64,000 nt of DNA from Cryptomeria japonica (Eukaryota > Streptophyta > Pinopsida > Cupressales > Cupressaceae): positions 146,941,744 to 147,005,743 of the forward strand of contig NC_081407.1 in assembly GCF_030272615.1 (NCBI RefSeq). Direction: 5' to 3'. A model generated the notes under the pieces. The model did no database searches, was not told the origin of the DNA, and saw only the letters and a list, made by a program, of their open reading frames with translations. The position numbers and the translations under genes are program-made. Of this stretch, positions 44,501 to 56,170 are shown piece by piece; position 1 is the stretch's first letter, and each line of letters begins with the position of its first letter.

Positions 44501-44860
44501 GAAAGGGTTCTAAGTTGGCACCTCGTTTTGTGGGCCCTTTTGAGATCCTTGAGAGGGTAGGACCTTTTGCCTACTGTCTTGCCTTGTCATTGAGTCTATC
44601 CCACATCCACGATGTCTTTCATGTTTTAGTTCTTTGACCTTATCACCCTGATGTGACTCATGTTCTTGATTGGAATGCTTTGCAGGTTGAGGACGGGCAA
44701 CTTTCCATGGAGCCCGTGCAAATTCTTTAGCGTCGAGATTTGACCCTCAAGGGTTGCACCATCGACCAGGTAAGGGTCCTATGGGACCCAAATGATGAGA
44801 CCTCGGTGACTTGGGAGGATGCAACAAAGATGAGAGAGCTCTATTCTTATCTGTTTTAGG
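44501..44860 (+). pseudogene. pol: G GPF module and chromodomain-like tail
   Basis: GKGSKLAPRFVGPFEILERV is the GPY/F module. After IHDVFHVLVL and a TGA comes VRVLWDPNDETSVTWEDATK with MRELYSYLF, the pattern of the C-terminal chromodomain of Tekay-type chromoviruses (V-x-W-x-x-x-x-x-x-x-x-T-W-E, then x-x-Y-P-x-L-F). Chromodomains can steer integration toward histone-marked heterochromatin, which fits insertion into an existing TE nest. The domain call rests on this short pattern. Confidence 0.75.
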
Positions 44861-44883
44861 TTTCCAGGAGTAAGCCTAGTTTT

Positions 44884-44894
44884 GGGGGGGAGAA
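44884..44894 (+). promoter_or_regulatory. G polypurine tract
   Basis: GGGGGGGAGAA directly before the 3' LTR start TGTAGTACCCC. Confidence 0.92.
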
Positions 44895-47107
44895 TGTAGT
44901 ACCCCTTCTCAATCGGACTTTTTAGACTGATATTTTGTTGCAGTTTACCTTTCAGTTGATACATTATTGCTAAACATTATTCAAATGTATTTGATATTAT
45001 TTCATGCTTTATCTGGATATGGGATGCATACCTTATTTACAGTATTTCAGTATTGGTGATTTGTAGTATTTTATGGATTATTACTATGTACTGACACTTT
45101 ACTTTATCTATGCAATGTGTAATTATATGTTGTGTGTCTACGAGTGTATTGGATGCAAGCGGATGATTTTCCTTCACTCACTTTTGTGAGACAGGGAACA
45201 TCGTGATTCTCCTTCATCAGTGTGTTTGTTGTGTATTCTATATTTGTATACATACATGTGTGGTTCGATGATGCAGGATATCGTAGGTACAAGTACCAGG
45301 TAGGTACAGGGTATCGTCTCCACCTGGCTTCACAGGTCTGAGCATGCCTTTTATGTTTGATGGGAGTGGAGGAGATAGCTATTGACCCTAATTCTTATCC
45401 TTAGTCTACTCATGTGAGTGTCATTAGTTTGGTTGTCCGCTCCTTTTGCTCAGCCTTCGAGTTTTGTTCGTTTGGCTTTGTCGAAGTCTTCTTGTATTTT
45501 TTTCTTGGTTTGTGTGCCATAGGGGGTGTGATTATTTATTTGAGTTTAAGTCATCATTTCATAGTTGGTATAAGTAATTTATGCATTATTATGCCTTTGT
45601 ATTATGAACTTAGCTTATTGAGTGAAGTTATTAGATTTAAATTAATAATTGTCTTGTTTTGGAAAAGTAACTATATTTAAATCATATAGAAAAACAAAAT
45701 ATATAAAGTTAATTCTATTGCTTTTAGATTTAAAGAAAAATAAAAATAGAGTTAAATTATTGATTTTTACTTTTGTTGAAAAAGTAATTAAATTTTATGA
45801 TGGAAGAAATGTATTTTTCAAAAAATAAAGAAATTCCCATTTACTTTTGAAGGAAAATAGATAAAGTCAATTTCATTATTTAAATGTTTTTGGGCGAGAA
45901 AAATATTTCAACCTAAAAGTTTAGGTTAAAATATTTTTCCTATTTATCCCTTAATATTTTTGGAAGAGGAGGTTGTTTTTGAGGAGGAAATTCTGGAAAA
46001 TTGCTTGGAAGGAAGATTTTGTTTTGGTCTAGTAATCTAGAGAGAAGCTCACAAATTTCTTCCAGGAAGCTCCATAGGTTGGATGATTTCTACTTTGTTG
46101 TTTTAAAAAAATAAAAAATCTATGCTTCTTTCCCTTCTTCTGGATGTTGTAAAAAGATTGATTTAATGATTGTTGTGTTATGGGTTTAGTTGCTATAAGG
46201 TTTATTGAAAAATCTTAGTCCATTTTGTTATTAAAATGCAACTTCAAGCTCTTCCTAATTTACTCCATGAAAAATTGTGGTTTAAAAATTTCATTCTTTC
46301 TTTTTGTTTATGCAAAGAATTTGGTTTCCTGGTGATTGTAGCTTTTAAATTTTGTGAAATTGGTAGAATCATGCTAGCAAAATTTTGCCAAGAAATTCCC
46401 CTTGTGTCTTCATTTGTTTAAATAAAAATTATTCCTGGTAGTTTCAAAATTGGGGAAAATTCTGAGTGTAAATTCTTCTTTTCCCATTCTTGTTTTGGCA
46501 AAAAAATCCAATTGGGGAATGGCAATCAAGTTAGTTCCCAGTCAATTTGATTTTGGGAATGAAATTGTTTGTTTTGGGAAGCTATCTTCCATCTCTATTT
46601 TGTCTCAGAGATTGTATTTTCTGGTAAAATTTCATTACCAGTGATTAATTTCAGTATGTTAGTTTTGTTCAATTAAAAAAAAAAAATTCGATTGATGGTG
46701 TTTTATGAGTATGAGATCACAGAGAATTAAATCTCCATGAATTCATTTTGATGAATTGATTATTTTAAAAAAAAAAAAAAAAAAATTAAAAATTTAACTT
46801 AGATTGTTTTTGGCAAAGAGGCGGCGGGGAGGCAAAAGCCTGCTGCCCCATAGTAGCAGTGCTATCGTAAGGTAGCAGCTGCTACCCCACGACAGCAGTG
46901 CTACCGTATGGTATCACCTACTATTGTGAGGTAGCAGTGCTACCCTGCGATAGCACCTGCTACTGTAAGGTAGCACTTGCTACCTTTCGGTAGCAGCAGG
47001 GGTACCGTCCATCAAAAAAAAGAAACAAGGGCCCCCAATTTTGACCGAATATAACATTCGGCTTTTTTTAATTATTTTTTTTAAGTTTAAAAAAATGATA
47101 TATATAT

Positions 47108-47140
<33 letters not shown>

Positions 47141-48852
47141 TATATTAATATTAATATTAATATTATTTTGGTTATTTGTTTTATTTATGTATTTTGGAAA
47201 ATAAAAGCTTAACCATGATTTCTAGAAATAAATGTGATTTTTTTAGAATTAAATATTATATTTTTATATATGTTAATATAATATAATCATATAATATTAT
47301 ATTCGATGAATATATATTTATATTGGAATTATATTATATTATTATATATACATGTTTAATTTGGAATTAAATTTAGATTATGGTTATAGTCAATTCAGGT
47401 TAATTGTAATTCAATTATAATCAAATGATTGGGGGATTAAATTTTAAATGTAGGTTTAATTAGCCTTATTAGACATGTGACTTCATTGTTTTCCTTATAT
47501 TAATATATCTATGTAATTTCTTTATTTATGAAAAATCTTTATTGCAAGTATTTTATGCTTTTTGACTGCTTTAAGAAAAGATTGCCTGTTTAGGATCTTG
47601 TGTTATAGTAATTGCAATCAAGTTTAAATTTCATTGCAATTCTGGTGAGTTGTCATTATGTCATATGATGTATACCCCCTTAGTCAAGTGTCGTTGTTTA
47701 AACCCTAAGGATGTGAGCCATTGTGTGTTATGTTTCCAAATGGTCAATCCTGGGTTAGTGACTGTGAGTGCTTCACATGTGGTATGTCAAGATTAGATAT
47801 GGCTGTCAGTTTCACCAAAGAGTTCTGATAGAGAAACCTTTCATGTCAGTGTCCTAGGAGAGAGAGTGGCTTTTGAACGGGGGCTTCACTCGAAGTGGTT
47901 GGTAGGATAACCCCACACATGGTTGAGTGCTTGTATAGGCTCAAGGTGTTGTGGGAGGGCTTGGAATGACAAACCTACCACCTTGTCTTCACAAAAGGTT
48001 GGTAGGGTCCGCATGATGCTTAGATGGAGCCAGGGGTTTGGGAGAGGTTACCAGGATAACCCAGGATGGGGGTTGAGACCTATGGAGACCTACCTAGGGT
48101 AACCATCTTAAGCCATGTGATGACACTCTCTCTTTAGGGTCACTAGTGTTTGTGAGTTGAGTCACTTGAGTTCTACGAAGTCATGTGTACTGTTGTACTT
48201 GTCTTATTGCTTGCTTGAGGGTCTTCTACTATCTCCTAGCATGGTGTGGTGGTTCTATTATGGGATCACATGGTTGGGTGGTAGTGCCACTTCCCATCAG
48301 ATATCTTTGTTCTTACCTTCATGCGAGGATTGGCTTCATCGGTGTACCTTGGTTCGTGCTTCATGTATCAGCTCATGTTCTTGATATTGTACCTTTCAGA
48401 CCTGTGTGGTCATTGTATCAGTAACTTTGTAACCTATGTACTTTATTTGTTCTATTGAAGCCATGTAATTTATGGAATGTTTTAATTTAAAGTTCAATGG
48501 AATGTATGTTATTTCAGTTATCTTGCATCTTATGTATAAATGAATCATTGGAAGTATATATTGTAACTCTTTAAACCTATCTATTTGGAATCAATTTTTG
48601 AGTTTGAGTTAATTAATCGTAATTGACTTTCCCTAATTTAGATGTCTAATTGGATTAACATTGCGTTGTAGTTTTAATTTGAAGTAATCTTCATTGGTAA
48701 CCCTTTAGGATGTCATTGTTAGACTTCCGCTTGTGTTATTATACGTGTAATGTTATAATGAATGCACTTAATCTTTTAAAAAAAAAAGATGGTGTACCCT
48801 TTAGTTGCCTTGTAGTGTAAGTTTCCTTTAGGGTTTTTGGTGGGGCATTACA
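44895..48852 (+). repeat. G 3' LTR
   Basis: 3958 bp, colinear with 35970-39995. It lacks about 75 bp near 47913 and part of one GCTACC unit. Followed by TSD ACTCT. Confidence 0.96.
46838..47005. repeat. GCTACC/GGTAGC block, 3' LTR copy
   Basis: Counterpart of 37891-38071 with about one unit fewer and several point changes in the units. Confidence 0.85.
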
Positions 48853-48913
48853 ACTCTTGCTGACCGGTCTAGATTGAATTCTTTGAGGTCCCTCCTAACC
48901 GGTGACTACTTTA

Positions 48914-49507
48914 CTTACCCATTTGACATTCTCTACATACTAGATTATGAGGTTTGACAATCTTGGACAGATCTTTGACAACTTATGTTGAACTGATCTT
49001 CATTATGCAATTAAAATTTACATGACACATCCTCTTATGCCATAACCAACTTTCATCAATCTGAGCAATCAAACAAGCTTTCGCACCAAAGTTCAAATGA
49101 AAAATATTTCCATTGGTCTGGGTTCTGGAAGCAATTTCCAATCTAGATCTATTGATGATCTTGCATTCCATCCTTGAATTGTAAATGAAATCCTCTATCC
49201 ACCATCTTACCTACACTTAAAATATTATGCTTCAATCCTTCAACATAATAAATATCAATATTAGTCTTACCATCCAATGATAATGTTCCTTTTCCTTTGA
49301 TCCTATATGCCTTGTTGTCTCCAAATCTGACTAGTCCACCCTCAAATTCTTGCAGTGATAAAAAAAATTATTATCACCAGTCATGTGATGTGAGCATCCA
49401 CTATCTATAACCCATTCATCTTTTTCTTCAATTATATAGGCCTTCTCCTGAGTATGAGTTTCTTCAATGATAGGTTCTGGAGAATCATCCTTGATAGTGA
49501 TAAAGAC
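48914..49507 (-). pseudogene. pol: N protease and GAG-pre-integrase
   Basis: On the minus strand a protease site W-V-I-D-S-G-C-S-H-H-M lies at about 49410-49375. Then comes KGTLSLDGKTNIDIYYVEG (protease flap and end), then DESWLWHKRMCHVNFNCIM and CRECQMGK, the HHCC zinc domain. The reading ends at the CTTAC duplication that marks insertion X. Small frame changes are present (for example an extra run of T on the minus strand near 49362). Confidence 0.83.
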
Positions 49508-50620
49508 TCAATCTTTACCTAAGATTTCATTGTTGGTTCCACTTACAGGTTCATCATCACCAATAATACCAAAATCATCATCACCATCATAATAGTATGA
49601 TTTATCCTTATTCCTTCTAAATCTAGGTTTGTTCTGATATTCTGAATTAGGCTTATAACTCTTCACAAATCTTTCATGTTTCCTAGCATCTCTTTCAGGG
49701 CATCTAAAAGAAAAACGACCAATCTTATTGCATGAAAAACATTTAAAAGACACTTTTCCTTCATACTTACTTCTAGTCGGTCCTTTGGGAATTCTTCTAG
49801 CAATCAGGGCTTCCAGCTCTTCAAGTTTTATGTCTTCCATTTCAATGTCCTCCAAATCTTTAACATACAATTCCTTCCTATCTATCATTTGCTTACCGGA
49901 GGTGGATGCTTTAAATGCAGTTTTAGTTTTAGTAGCACTTTGATCTCCAAGTTCCTCAAGTCCAAAAGCATTTAATTTCCCAAGTATTGTATATCTAGAA
50001 ATAGGGGTACTTGACATTGTCTGGAGTTCATTGATTGTAGTAGCCTTCATCTTATAAGCTAGAGGTATAACTCTCAAAACCTTTGACACAATCTCATCCT
50101 CACTAACTAATCCGCCACATCATTTTATTCCCATGACAATCTCATTTACTCTATCCATGAAATAACTTATCTTCTCATCTTCTTCCATTTTTAAAGTTTC
50201 ATATCTCACCCTAAAACCTTCAAGTTTTGCAATCTTTACGGCTTGGTCACCTTCATAAAGAGTTTCAAGCTTTGTCCAAATCTTCTTTGCATTCTCCAAC
50301 TCTATGAGATTCAATAGCTTTTCATCAGATAGGGTACTTAACAATTCTTCTTTATCTCTAACATCATTTTCACCTCATTTATGTTCATTAGTAGGTGTTA
50401 GTGTTCTAGAATTAGGATCATGAGATATATACCCTTTCTCCACTATCTCCCAAACTTTAGCTCCAACAAATATTAGATGAATCTTCATTCACTTCTTCTA
50501 TATTTTGTAGTTTGTACCATCAAATATAGGACTCTCCTTCCAGTAGGGGTTAAATGTAGAACTAGATGCAGTTGCCATCAGATCTCCTCAAGCAGTTAAG
50601 CTTCTACAGAGAGGACCAAT
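49508..50620 (-). pseudogene. gag: N gag
   Basis: Frame 50344-50120 has the UBN2-type gag block (NAKKIWTKLETLYEGDQAVK, KMEEDEKISYFMDRVNEIV). It continues at 50089-49508 with LRVIPLAYKMKATTINELQT, an acidic segment and the zinc knuckle CFSCNKIGRFSFRC, in which the knuckle His is Arg (near 49715). The N-terminal methionine region, about 50590, is readable but broken. Its product would package the element RNA. Confidence 0.85.
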
Positions 50621-50632
50621 GCTCTGATACCA
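50621..50632 (-). promoter_or_regulatory. N primer-binding site
   Basis: Minus-strand TGGTATCAGAGC, two bases after the 5' LTR end. Confidence 0.93.
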
Positions 50633-50634
50633 AT

Positions 50635-51843
50635 TGTTAAACAGATCTGATACTGGGAATAAACTGAGGGGGGGGTGAATCAGTTTACTGTCAGAAATAA
50701 AAAATATTGCATCTCAAAACCTTTAAACCAGAGCACAAAGAAACCAACACAATGAAGGATAAAACATGAAAGCATAGTACACACAACACCGATATGTTTG
50801 ACATGGAAAACTTGGTAAAGGGAAAAACCACTATGGGAAATCCTACCCATAATCAGATACTACTTCTGTAGCAGTATGTGAAATAATTATAGTGGGGATT
50901 ACACTTGCAATTAGGCCAACCACCTAGATCTCACTGCTCATCACAAAAGAGAAGTATCACTGACTTACAAAACATCAGACTACAATCCGAAAAGAATGAA
51001 CTATGAAAGTAGCATCTCATAATGCTTGATATCATTCTAGTTAAGCACAAATGTCTACCCTGCAATATCAAAAACCTTTTTCTGAATGATATATCACTTG
51101 TTCATACATAAAACTTCCTCTGATAATGTAGACATAACCATCGATTCCACACACCTTCTCTGATCTCCAAATTACATGAATAAGTCACCTATAAATACAG
51201 ATCATCAACCCTGTGATAAGGTCGGCTAAACCCTAAACCCAAACACCCATAATAACAAAATTACATTACATGGTATCACCAGACCAATATTATGATTTAT
51301 ATTATATAGCATGGACCTAATTCAAATATCTAAATAATTATATGCATAAAAAATTTCGTTAAGACCAAAATCTAGCATGTTTCACCAATCGGTAGAAACC
51401 CTCAATGAAGTAACACATAAAGTCTAACCAGATCCAAATAGGACCACCATAATAGCACACTAGCCAACGCAAAGTCACCAAACACTCAGAATATGATCAA
51501 GAAGTACCTTTAGCATGATAGAAACTGATTCCATAAGCTGGACCAAAATCATCTGATCAAAACATCAAATATCACTTATCGGTAAAGCTAACTGGTACCA
51601 GGAAATACTAACTGGGAACATACGTGATAGTTACTGGAGCACCAAAACATGAACCAACTGAATATGGCAAGTATATAACCATCTAGAATAAGAATCCAAA
51701 ACCACATGCAAGGATCTAATCATACTGGATCAAAATCAAAGCCAAAACCAAGATAAACACCAAGACAAACTGGGATAGGTCCAATTGAGATACAATGTTG
51801 ACATCAATGATAACACTTAACCAAATCTAGCAAATTACCAATA
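50635..51843 (-). repeat. N 5' LTR
   Basis: 1209 bp. The minus strand begins TATTGGTAATTTGC and ends CTGTTTAACA. GATTCACCCCCCCCTCAG lies near the end. It aligns along its length with 23469-24658, with many single-base differences. TSD TTATG follows at 51844. Confidence 0.92.
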
Positions 51844-51848
51844 TTATG

Positions 51849-52159
51849 CTGCTGAAATTAATCTAAATTGTGGTTTGTTAGTTGTAAACTCCTATTGAAG
51901 AATCTATGTGTTGATATTGTATTATAAGAATTTTTTTGCTGGAATACAAAGTATTGTACTTTTTGAGTGTGGGGATTATCACACAAAAGGGTTTTCCCCT
52001 CGTCATATCTTATTTCATTGTGTTATCTTTATGAATGTCTATTATCTATTTGTGACTATGTTTCTTGTTTTGTAATAGAATATTTGTAAAGAAAAAATGT
52101 ACTATCTTCGCCACTAGATTAGTGTTAGGAAGTGTTTTTCGCACCTTAGCTTCCTTTTA
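51849..52159 (+). repeat. A 5' LTR, segment 3 of 3
   Basis: Aligns with 56974-57287 of the 3' LTR (AATTAATC-AAATTGTGG, GTGTGGGGATT, ACCTTAGCTTCCTTT). Confidence 0.9.
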
Positions 52160-52161
52160 GT

Positions 52162-52174
52162 TAGTATCAGAGCC
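52162..52174 (+). promoter_or_regulatory. A primer-binding site, mutated
   Basis: TAGTATCAGAGCC. It differs from the initiator Met site TGGTATCAGAGCC by one G to A change. Confidence 0.85.
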
Positions 52175-52276
52175 TAGCTAGTTTTTTTTCCATTTTTAGA
52201 TAGCGAGCTTTTGTATTGATCTTAGTTTGAGTGAGACCTTTTTCAAAGTATTTTCAAAATCTTGTTGTAGGAAAAA

Positions 52277-53060
52277 GATGGCAAGCACATCCACAAAAGT
52301 TGATATGGAGAAGTTTTACAGTAGAAACTTCAAACTTTGGAAGTTGAAAATGGAGGATATGCTTGTGGATAGAGATATTTGGGCTACAATATTGTGAGCC
52401 AAACCTTAGAATATAACACAAGATATTTAGGATACAATGGATCAAAAAGATAAGGGCCTCATAAGGCTCTATTTGATATATTATATTATTAAATATCCAT
52501 GAAGAGAAGATTATGAAAGATCTTTGGAAGAAGCTTAGAGATGTTTATCAGGCTAAATTCTTGGTAAACAAATTTTTTTTGAGAAAGAAGATGTACTCTC
52601 TGAAGATGGAAGATGCTAGATTTTTTGCTAATCATCTCAATGCATTCAACATGATTTTTGCCTAGCTATGTTTTGTTGGTGACAAGATCGAGGAGGTGGA
52701 TCATTGCATGATTTTCTTATGTTATTCAAGTTTAATTCTTGGGACCACTTTATTATGGCTATTAGAAGTACAACCACCACTTTGAATATGGATGAGGTGG
52801 TATCATTATTCCTTTTTGAAGAGATGCGAACAAAGAATTTTGAGATAGCTAAGGAGGCTCTTGCAATTTGAGGTAGATCAAAAGAGAAAGGAAAGAAGAA
52901 GGACAAGAAATGTGAAAGAGTTAGATCCAAATCTTATGGGAAATCTAAGTCTCCTAGGAAGTCCAAGGCAAAATGTTAGAACTATGGAAAAACCAGTCAT
53001 ATCTATAAATATTGTAAGCAAGAGAAAAAGAAGAAGAAGAGACCCTAAGATTTAGATTCA
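52277..53060 (+). pseudogene. gag: A gag
   Basis: ATG 52277 opens MASTSTKVDMEKFYSRNFKL then WKLKMEDMLVDRDIWATIL, the start of a Copia gag. Frameshifts follow. LFKFNSWDHFIMAIRSTTTT and MDEVVSLFLFEEMRTKNFE are readable at 52720-52840. A Lys-rich tail carries a broken zinc knuckle near 52974-53015 (C-stop-N-Y-G-K-T-S-H-I-Y-K-Y-C, second Cys changed to Tyr). Confidence 0.8.
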
Positions 53061-53700
53061 GATAAATCCTCTCAAGATGATGGTGAAGCATTTTTTGCAG
53101 CCTTGGAAACACATGAATTGAAATATGTGTGGTTGATAGATTTGGGTGCATATTTTCACATGAGCTCACATTGGGGTTGGTTTTCAAAGTATGAATAATA
53201 TGATGGTGGGAAGGTGTATCTTGGTGATGACTCTCATCTAAAGGTTGTTGGCCATGGAGGATTCAAGATTAGATTACCTAATGGTAGAGTGAAGGGGATT
53301 GATGGTGTAATGTAAATCCCAAGTTTGACACGAAATCTATTCTATGTGAGTAACTTGAGTGACGTGGGTGTGTAGGTTCTTTTCTTGCAAGGTGAATGTA
53401 AGATGATAATAGGTTCTATGATGCTTTCTAAGGGTGTTCACATACTCACCTTGTATAGGCTAGATGCATGCAATGTATAGAACAATAGTTCTTATGTGGA
53501 GTCAAAGAAGAGGGCTCTAGATTCTTCATCCTTACCATTAGATTGAGCTATGAAGAGGATTTTTGCTTCTATATCTGATAGTGATGATTTTTGGGTACCT
53601 AGGGGTGCCAATGCTTTAGATATGAAACTCCCATTAGAGAAGACAATGTTATGGCACCAAATACATGGTTGCATTGGTGAGAAGGGTCTCAAAACTCTAA
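53061..53700 (+). pseudogene. pol: A protease and GAG-pre-integrase
   Basis: VWLIDLGAYFHMSSH corresponds to W-L-I-D-S-G-A-x-x-H-M, with the catalytic Ser changed to Leu. KVYLGDDSHLKVVGHGGFKI and SLTRNLFYVSNLSDVGV follow. Then TMLWHQIHGCIGEKGLKTL is the pre-integrase zinc domain, with G-H changed to G-C. Stops are frequent. Confidence 0.8.
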
Positions 53701-53756
53701 AACAATAAATGGCTCATAGAGGGTCTTGATGATCGTAATCTTGAGTTTTAATTTTG

Positions 53757-54540
53757 CGATCACTGCATCTATGGTAAACAAAATTATGCTTAATTTTATT
53801 CTAGTTCTCATAAATCTTCTAGGTTTTTGAACTTGATACATTCTGATGTTTTTAGTTTTGTAAATGTTCCTTCGATTTCAAAATCTATGTATTTTGTATC
53901 ATTCATTGATGAATATAGTACAAGGACATTTATTTATTTTCTTATAAGCAAATATAAAGTCTTTAGTCAATTTAAGGAGTTTAATGCTCTTGTTGAGAAT
54001 CAAACTAGTAGAAATATTAAGTGTTTGAGGATTGACAATGGTGGTGAGTTTTGTTTAGTAGTTTTCAACATATTCTATAAGGAACATAGGATTGAGAAGC
54101 ATAAGACAACTCCATTTACCCCTCAACAGAATGGTGTTGTAGAGAGGATGAACAGGAAATTGATGGAGAGGGCTAGGAGTATGCTTGGTGGTGCTATCCT
54201 CAAACAAAATTTTTGTGCTAAAACTATAGCCATTTCTTGCTATTTGCTAAATAAATCTCCTATATTAGCACTTTTTGATAAGGCACCTATGGAGGTATGG
54301 TCAATAAAGAAGACCTCGATGATACATCTTAGAGTATTTGGTTGTGAGGATTATGCTTATATTTTGAGTGAAAAGAGATCTAAGTTGTAGAATAAGGCAG
54401 TGAAGTGTATCTTTATCTATTATGGTGTCGATGTACAAGGGTACAAACTTTGGGATCTAGTGACAAAATAGGTTCTCTATAGAAGAAGTGTTATTTTTAG
54501 AGGGATAAAAACTTCCACTAGTGAGCTACAATAAGAGAAA
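53757..54540 (+). pseudogene. pol: A integrase
   Basis: The open frame 53827-54390 has LIHSDVFSFVNVPSISKSMY (first Asp), CLRIDNGGEFCLVVFN (second Asp) and TPFTPQQNGVVERMNRKLM with the catalytic Glu intact. It is the best-preserved integrase of the Copia elements here. After a TAG the reading gives KAVKCIFIYYGVDVQGYKLW. An upstream frame change separates it from the zinc domain. Confidence 0.88.
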
Positions 54541-55492
54541 GTGGAGAAACAAAATAAGTTGGTAGTTTTGATTCCTTCTACCCTTAAAAAAGAAGAACTA
54601 CAAGCTCTTGGTGGATCTGATGAGGAGGAGAAGTCTAGAAAACCTAAAACTTTACAAGAAGATGAAGAACCTCAACCTCAACCTTTTAGGAGGTTTGTAC
54701 TCATGATAGGAGGCAACCTAATAGATATGGGTATTCCCTAGAAACGTTTGGATATTTATTGTTAGATTTTAGATATATTTTTTCTTTCATTGCTAACACT
54801 GATGAGCCTAGGACTGTTAGAGAGGTTATGGGTATGAATGATGGAGATTCCTATAAGGAAGTCATGAGTGATGAGATAGAATCTTTGAAAAAGAACAATA
54901 CATGGGATCTAGTACCTTTGCCTATAGGACGTAAGCCTTTGGCACACAAATGGGTCCTGATGGTAGTGTTGAGAAGCATAAAGCTTATTTGGTCATGAAG
55001 GGGCATTCCCAAGTTGAGGGAATATATTATGGTAATATTTTCTCTCCTATTTCAAAGCTAAAATCCATTCATTTCTTGTTATCACTTTCTACAATTCATG
55101 GTTAGGAAATTGAGAAAATAAATGTGACTACAACTTTCCTTCATTGTGATTTGGAGGAATAGATTTATACATCATAGCTAGATCATTTCATAGTGCAAGG
55201 TAAAGAAAATTTGGTTTGCAAGTTTAAAAAGTCTTTATAAGGTTTGAAACAATTTGGATGTGGTATGAAAAGTTTGATACCTATGTGTTGATCTTAGGAT
55301 TTCAAAGGTCTAAATCTTATCATTGTGTTTACTTCAAAAACTAACAATGTTCATATTCTTGTTCTCGTTACTATATTATATCTAGATGTTACGTTACTAT
55401 TTGGGAATGGATATTAGATTTTTGACTTCAAGTCTCAATTGTCAATATAGTTTGAGATCAAAGATTTAGGTGCAGCTAGGTACAATTTAGGG
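54541..55492 (+). pseudogene. pol: A linker and reverse transcriptase, degraded
   Basis: An acidic linker (54541-54741) leads to EVMSDEIESLKKNNTWDLVP and RKPLAHKWV (RT start). Fragments KGHSQVEG-IYYG and HCDLEE follow, then a degraded catalytic region near 55350-55400 readable as LYLDVTLLFG, where Y-V-D-D is expected. There are several frameshifts, and RT is clearly inactive. Confidence 0.72.
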
Positions 55493-56170
55493 ATGGAGAC
55501 TAGAAGAGATAGATTAAACAAAAATATTTGGTTAAGCCAAAGTAAGTATGCAAATTCAATGTTGGAGAGATTTAGCATGACGACTTGTAGATCTATGACA
55601 ATTCCTTTTGTATTGGGAATGAAATTATTTGTGGAGGATTGTCTAAAATCTCCTTCTGTGGTGGAGGACATGACCAATGTACCATATGTGACTGCAGTTG
55701 GTAGTCTCATGTATTCTATGGTATGTACAAAATCAAACATTAACCAAGTAGTGGGATTCCTGAGTCGATATATTGCTAAGCTTGGATGGTTGCATTGGGA
55801 TGCAGTTAAGAGAGTGTTCAGATATTTGAGGAGTATTCCCAAGTATTCTTGTGTTATCATTTATCCTAATAGACCTCAAAACTTTGCAAGTATTTATGGA
55901 TATGTGGATTCAAATTGGGTAGGTAACATTGACAACAAAAGATACACTATTCATTATGTATTTTCTATGAATGGTGGTTCTATTAGTTACATGAGTAAGA
56001 CTGTAATCACTTTGTCCATGATAGAAGTAGAGTATATGGTAAATAATCATGCTTGTAAGGAAGCCATTTGGTTTAGATAGTTGTCTTTAGATATTGGGTT
56101 TGATGCAAGGTTGATTACTTTTGGTTGTGATAGTTAGAGTTCAATTTTCTTGGCAAAGAATCTGACTTTC
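55493..56170 (+). pseudogene. pol: A RNase H
   Basis: An open frame of 195 residues: WLSQSKYANSMLERFSMTTC, VTAVGSLMYSMVCTKSNINQ, HWDAVKRVFRYLRSIPKYSC, YVDSNWVGNIDNKRYTIHYV and VITLSMIEVEYMVNNHACKE. The Asp in Y-x-D-S/A-x-W and the Glu in E-V-E-Y are intact. After a TAG the remaining block reads STFHARPKYIDAQFHFV-like text to about 56215. Confidence 0.85.

Larger units (their letters stand above)
35970..48852 (+). mobile_element. Gypsy chromovirus-like element G, LTRs about 4 kb
   Basis: The LTRs are 35970-39995 (4026 bp) and 44895-48852 (3958 bp), ends TGTAGTACCCC and GGGGCATTACA. Perfect TSDs ACTCT lie at 35965-35969 and 48853-48857. The interior is 4899 bp with PBS, gag, protease, RT, RNase H, integrase, a chromodomain-like tail and PPT. 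From 40516 the whole polyprotein keeps one frame, broken only by TAG/TGA stops. Long LTRs, the initiator Met PBS and the C-terminal domain suggest the Tekay/Del group of chromoviruses. It is the innermost layer of the nest. Confidence 0.96.
35225..48913. mobile_element. Insert X: solo-LTR-like 801-bp repeat, itself split by G
   Basis: Segments 35225-35969 and 48858-48913 together make 801 bp. They begin TAATGTAGGAG and end GTGACTACTTTA, and are flanked by perfect TSDs CTTAC (35220-35224 and 48914-48918). Removing X with one TSD rejoins the N frame exactly within C-Q-M-G-K-Q-F of the integrase zinc domain. The ends are not TG...CA but differ from it by single G-to-A and C-to-T changes. They also form a 7-of-8 terminal inverted repeat (TAATGTAG against TAAAGTAG). 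An AATAAA signal near 35909 in the plus direction favours an LTR. A 5-bp TSD without coding capacity best fits a solo LTR of an unseen family; a small DNA transposon is less likely. Confidence 0.75.
23469..51843 (-). mobile_element. Copia element N, host of F and of X/G
   Basis: A minus-strand Copia element with LTRs at 50635-51843 (5', 1209 bp) and 23469-24658 (3', 1190 bp). Perfect TSDs TTATG lie at 23464-23468 and 51844-51848. The PBS is at 50632 and the PPT at 24668-24659. Its coding sequence, in order gag, protease, integrase, RT and RNase H, is split by F in RT and by X (carrying G) at the start of integrase. Net length without insertions is about 7.7 kb. Flanks match the uninterrupted 3' LTR of A. 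Confidence 0.93.
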
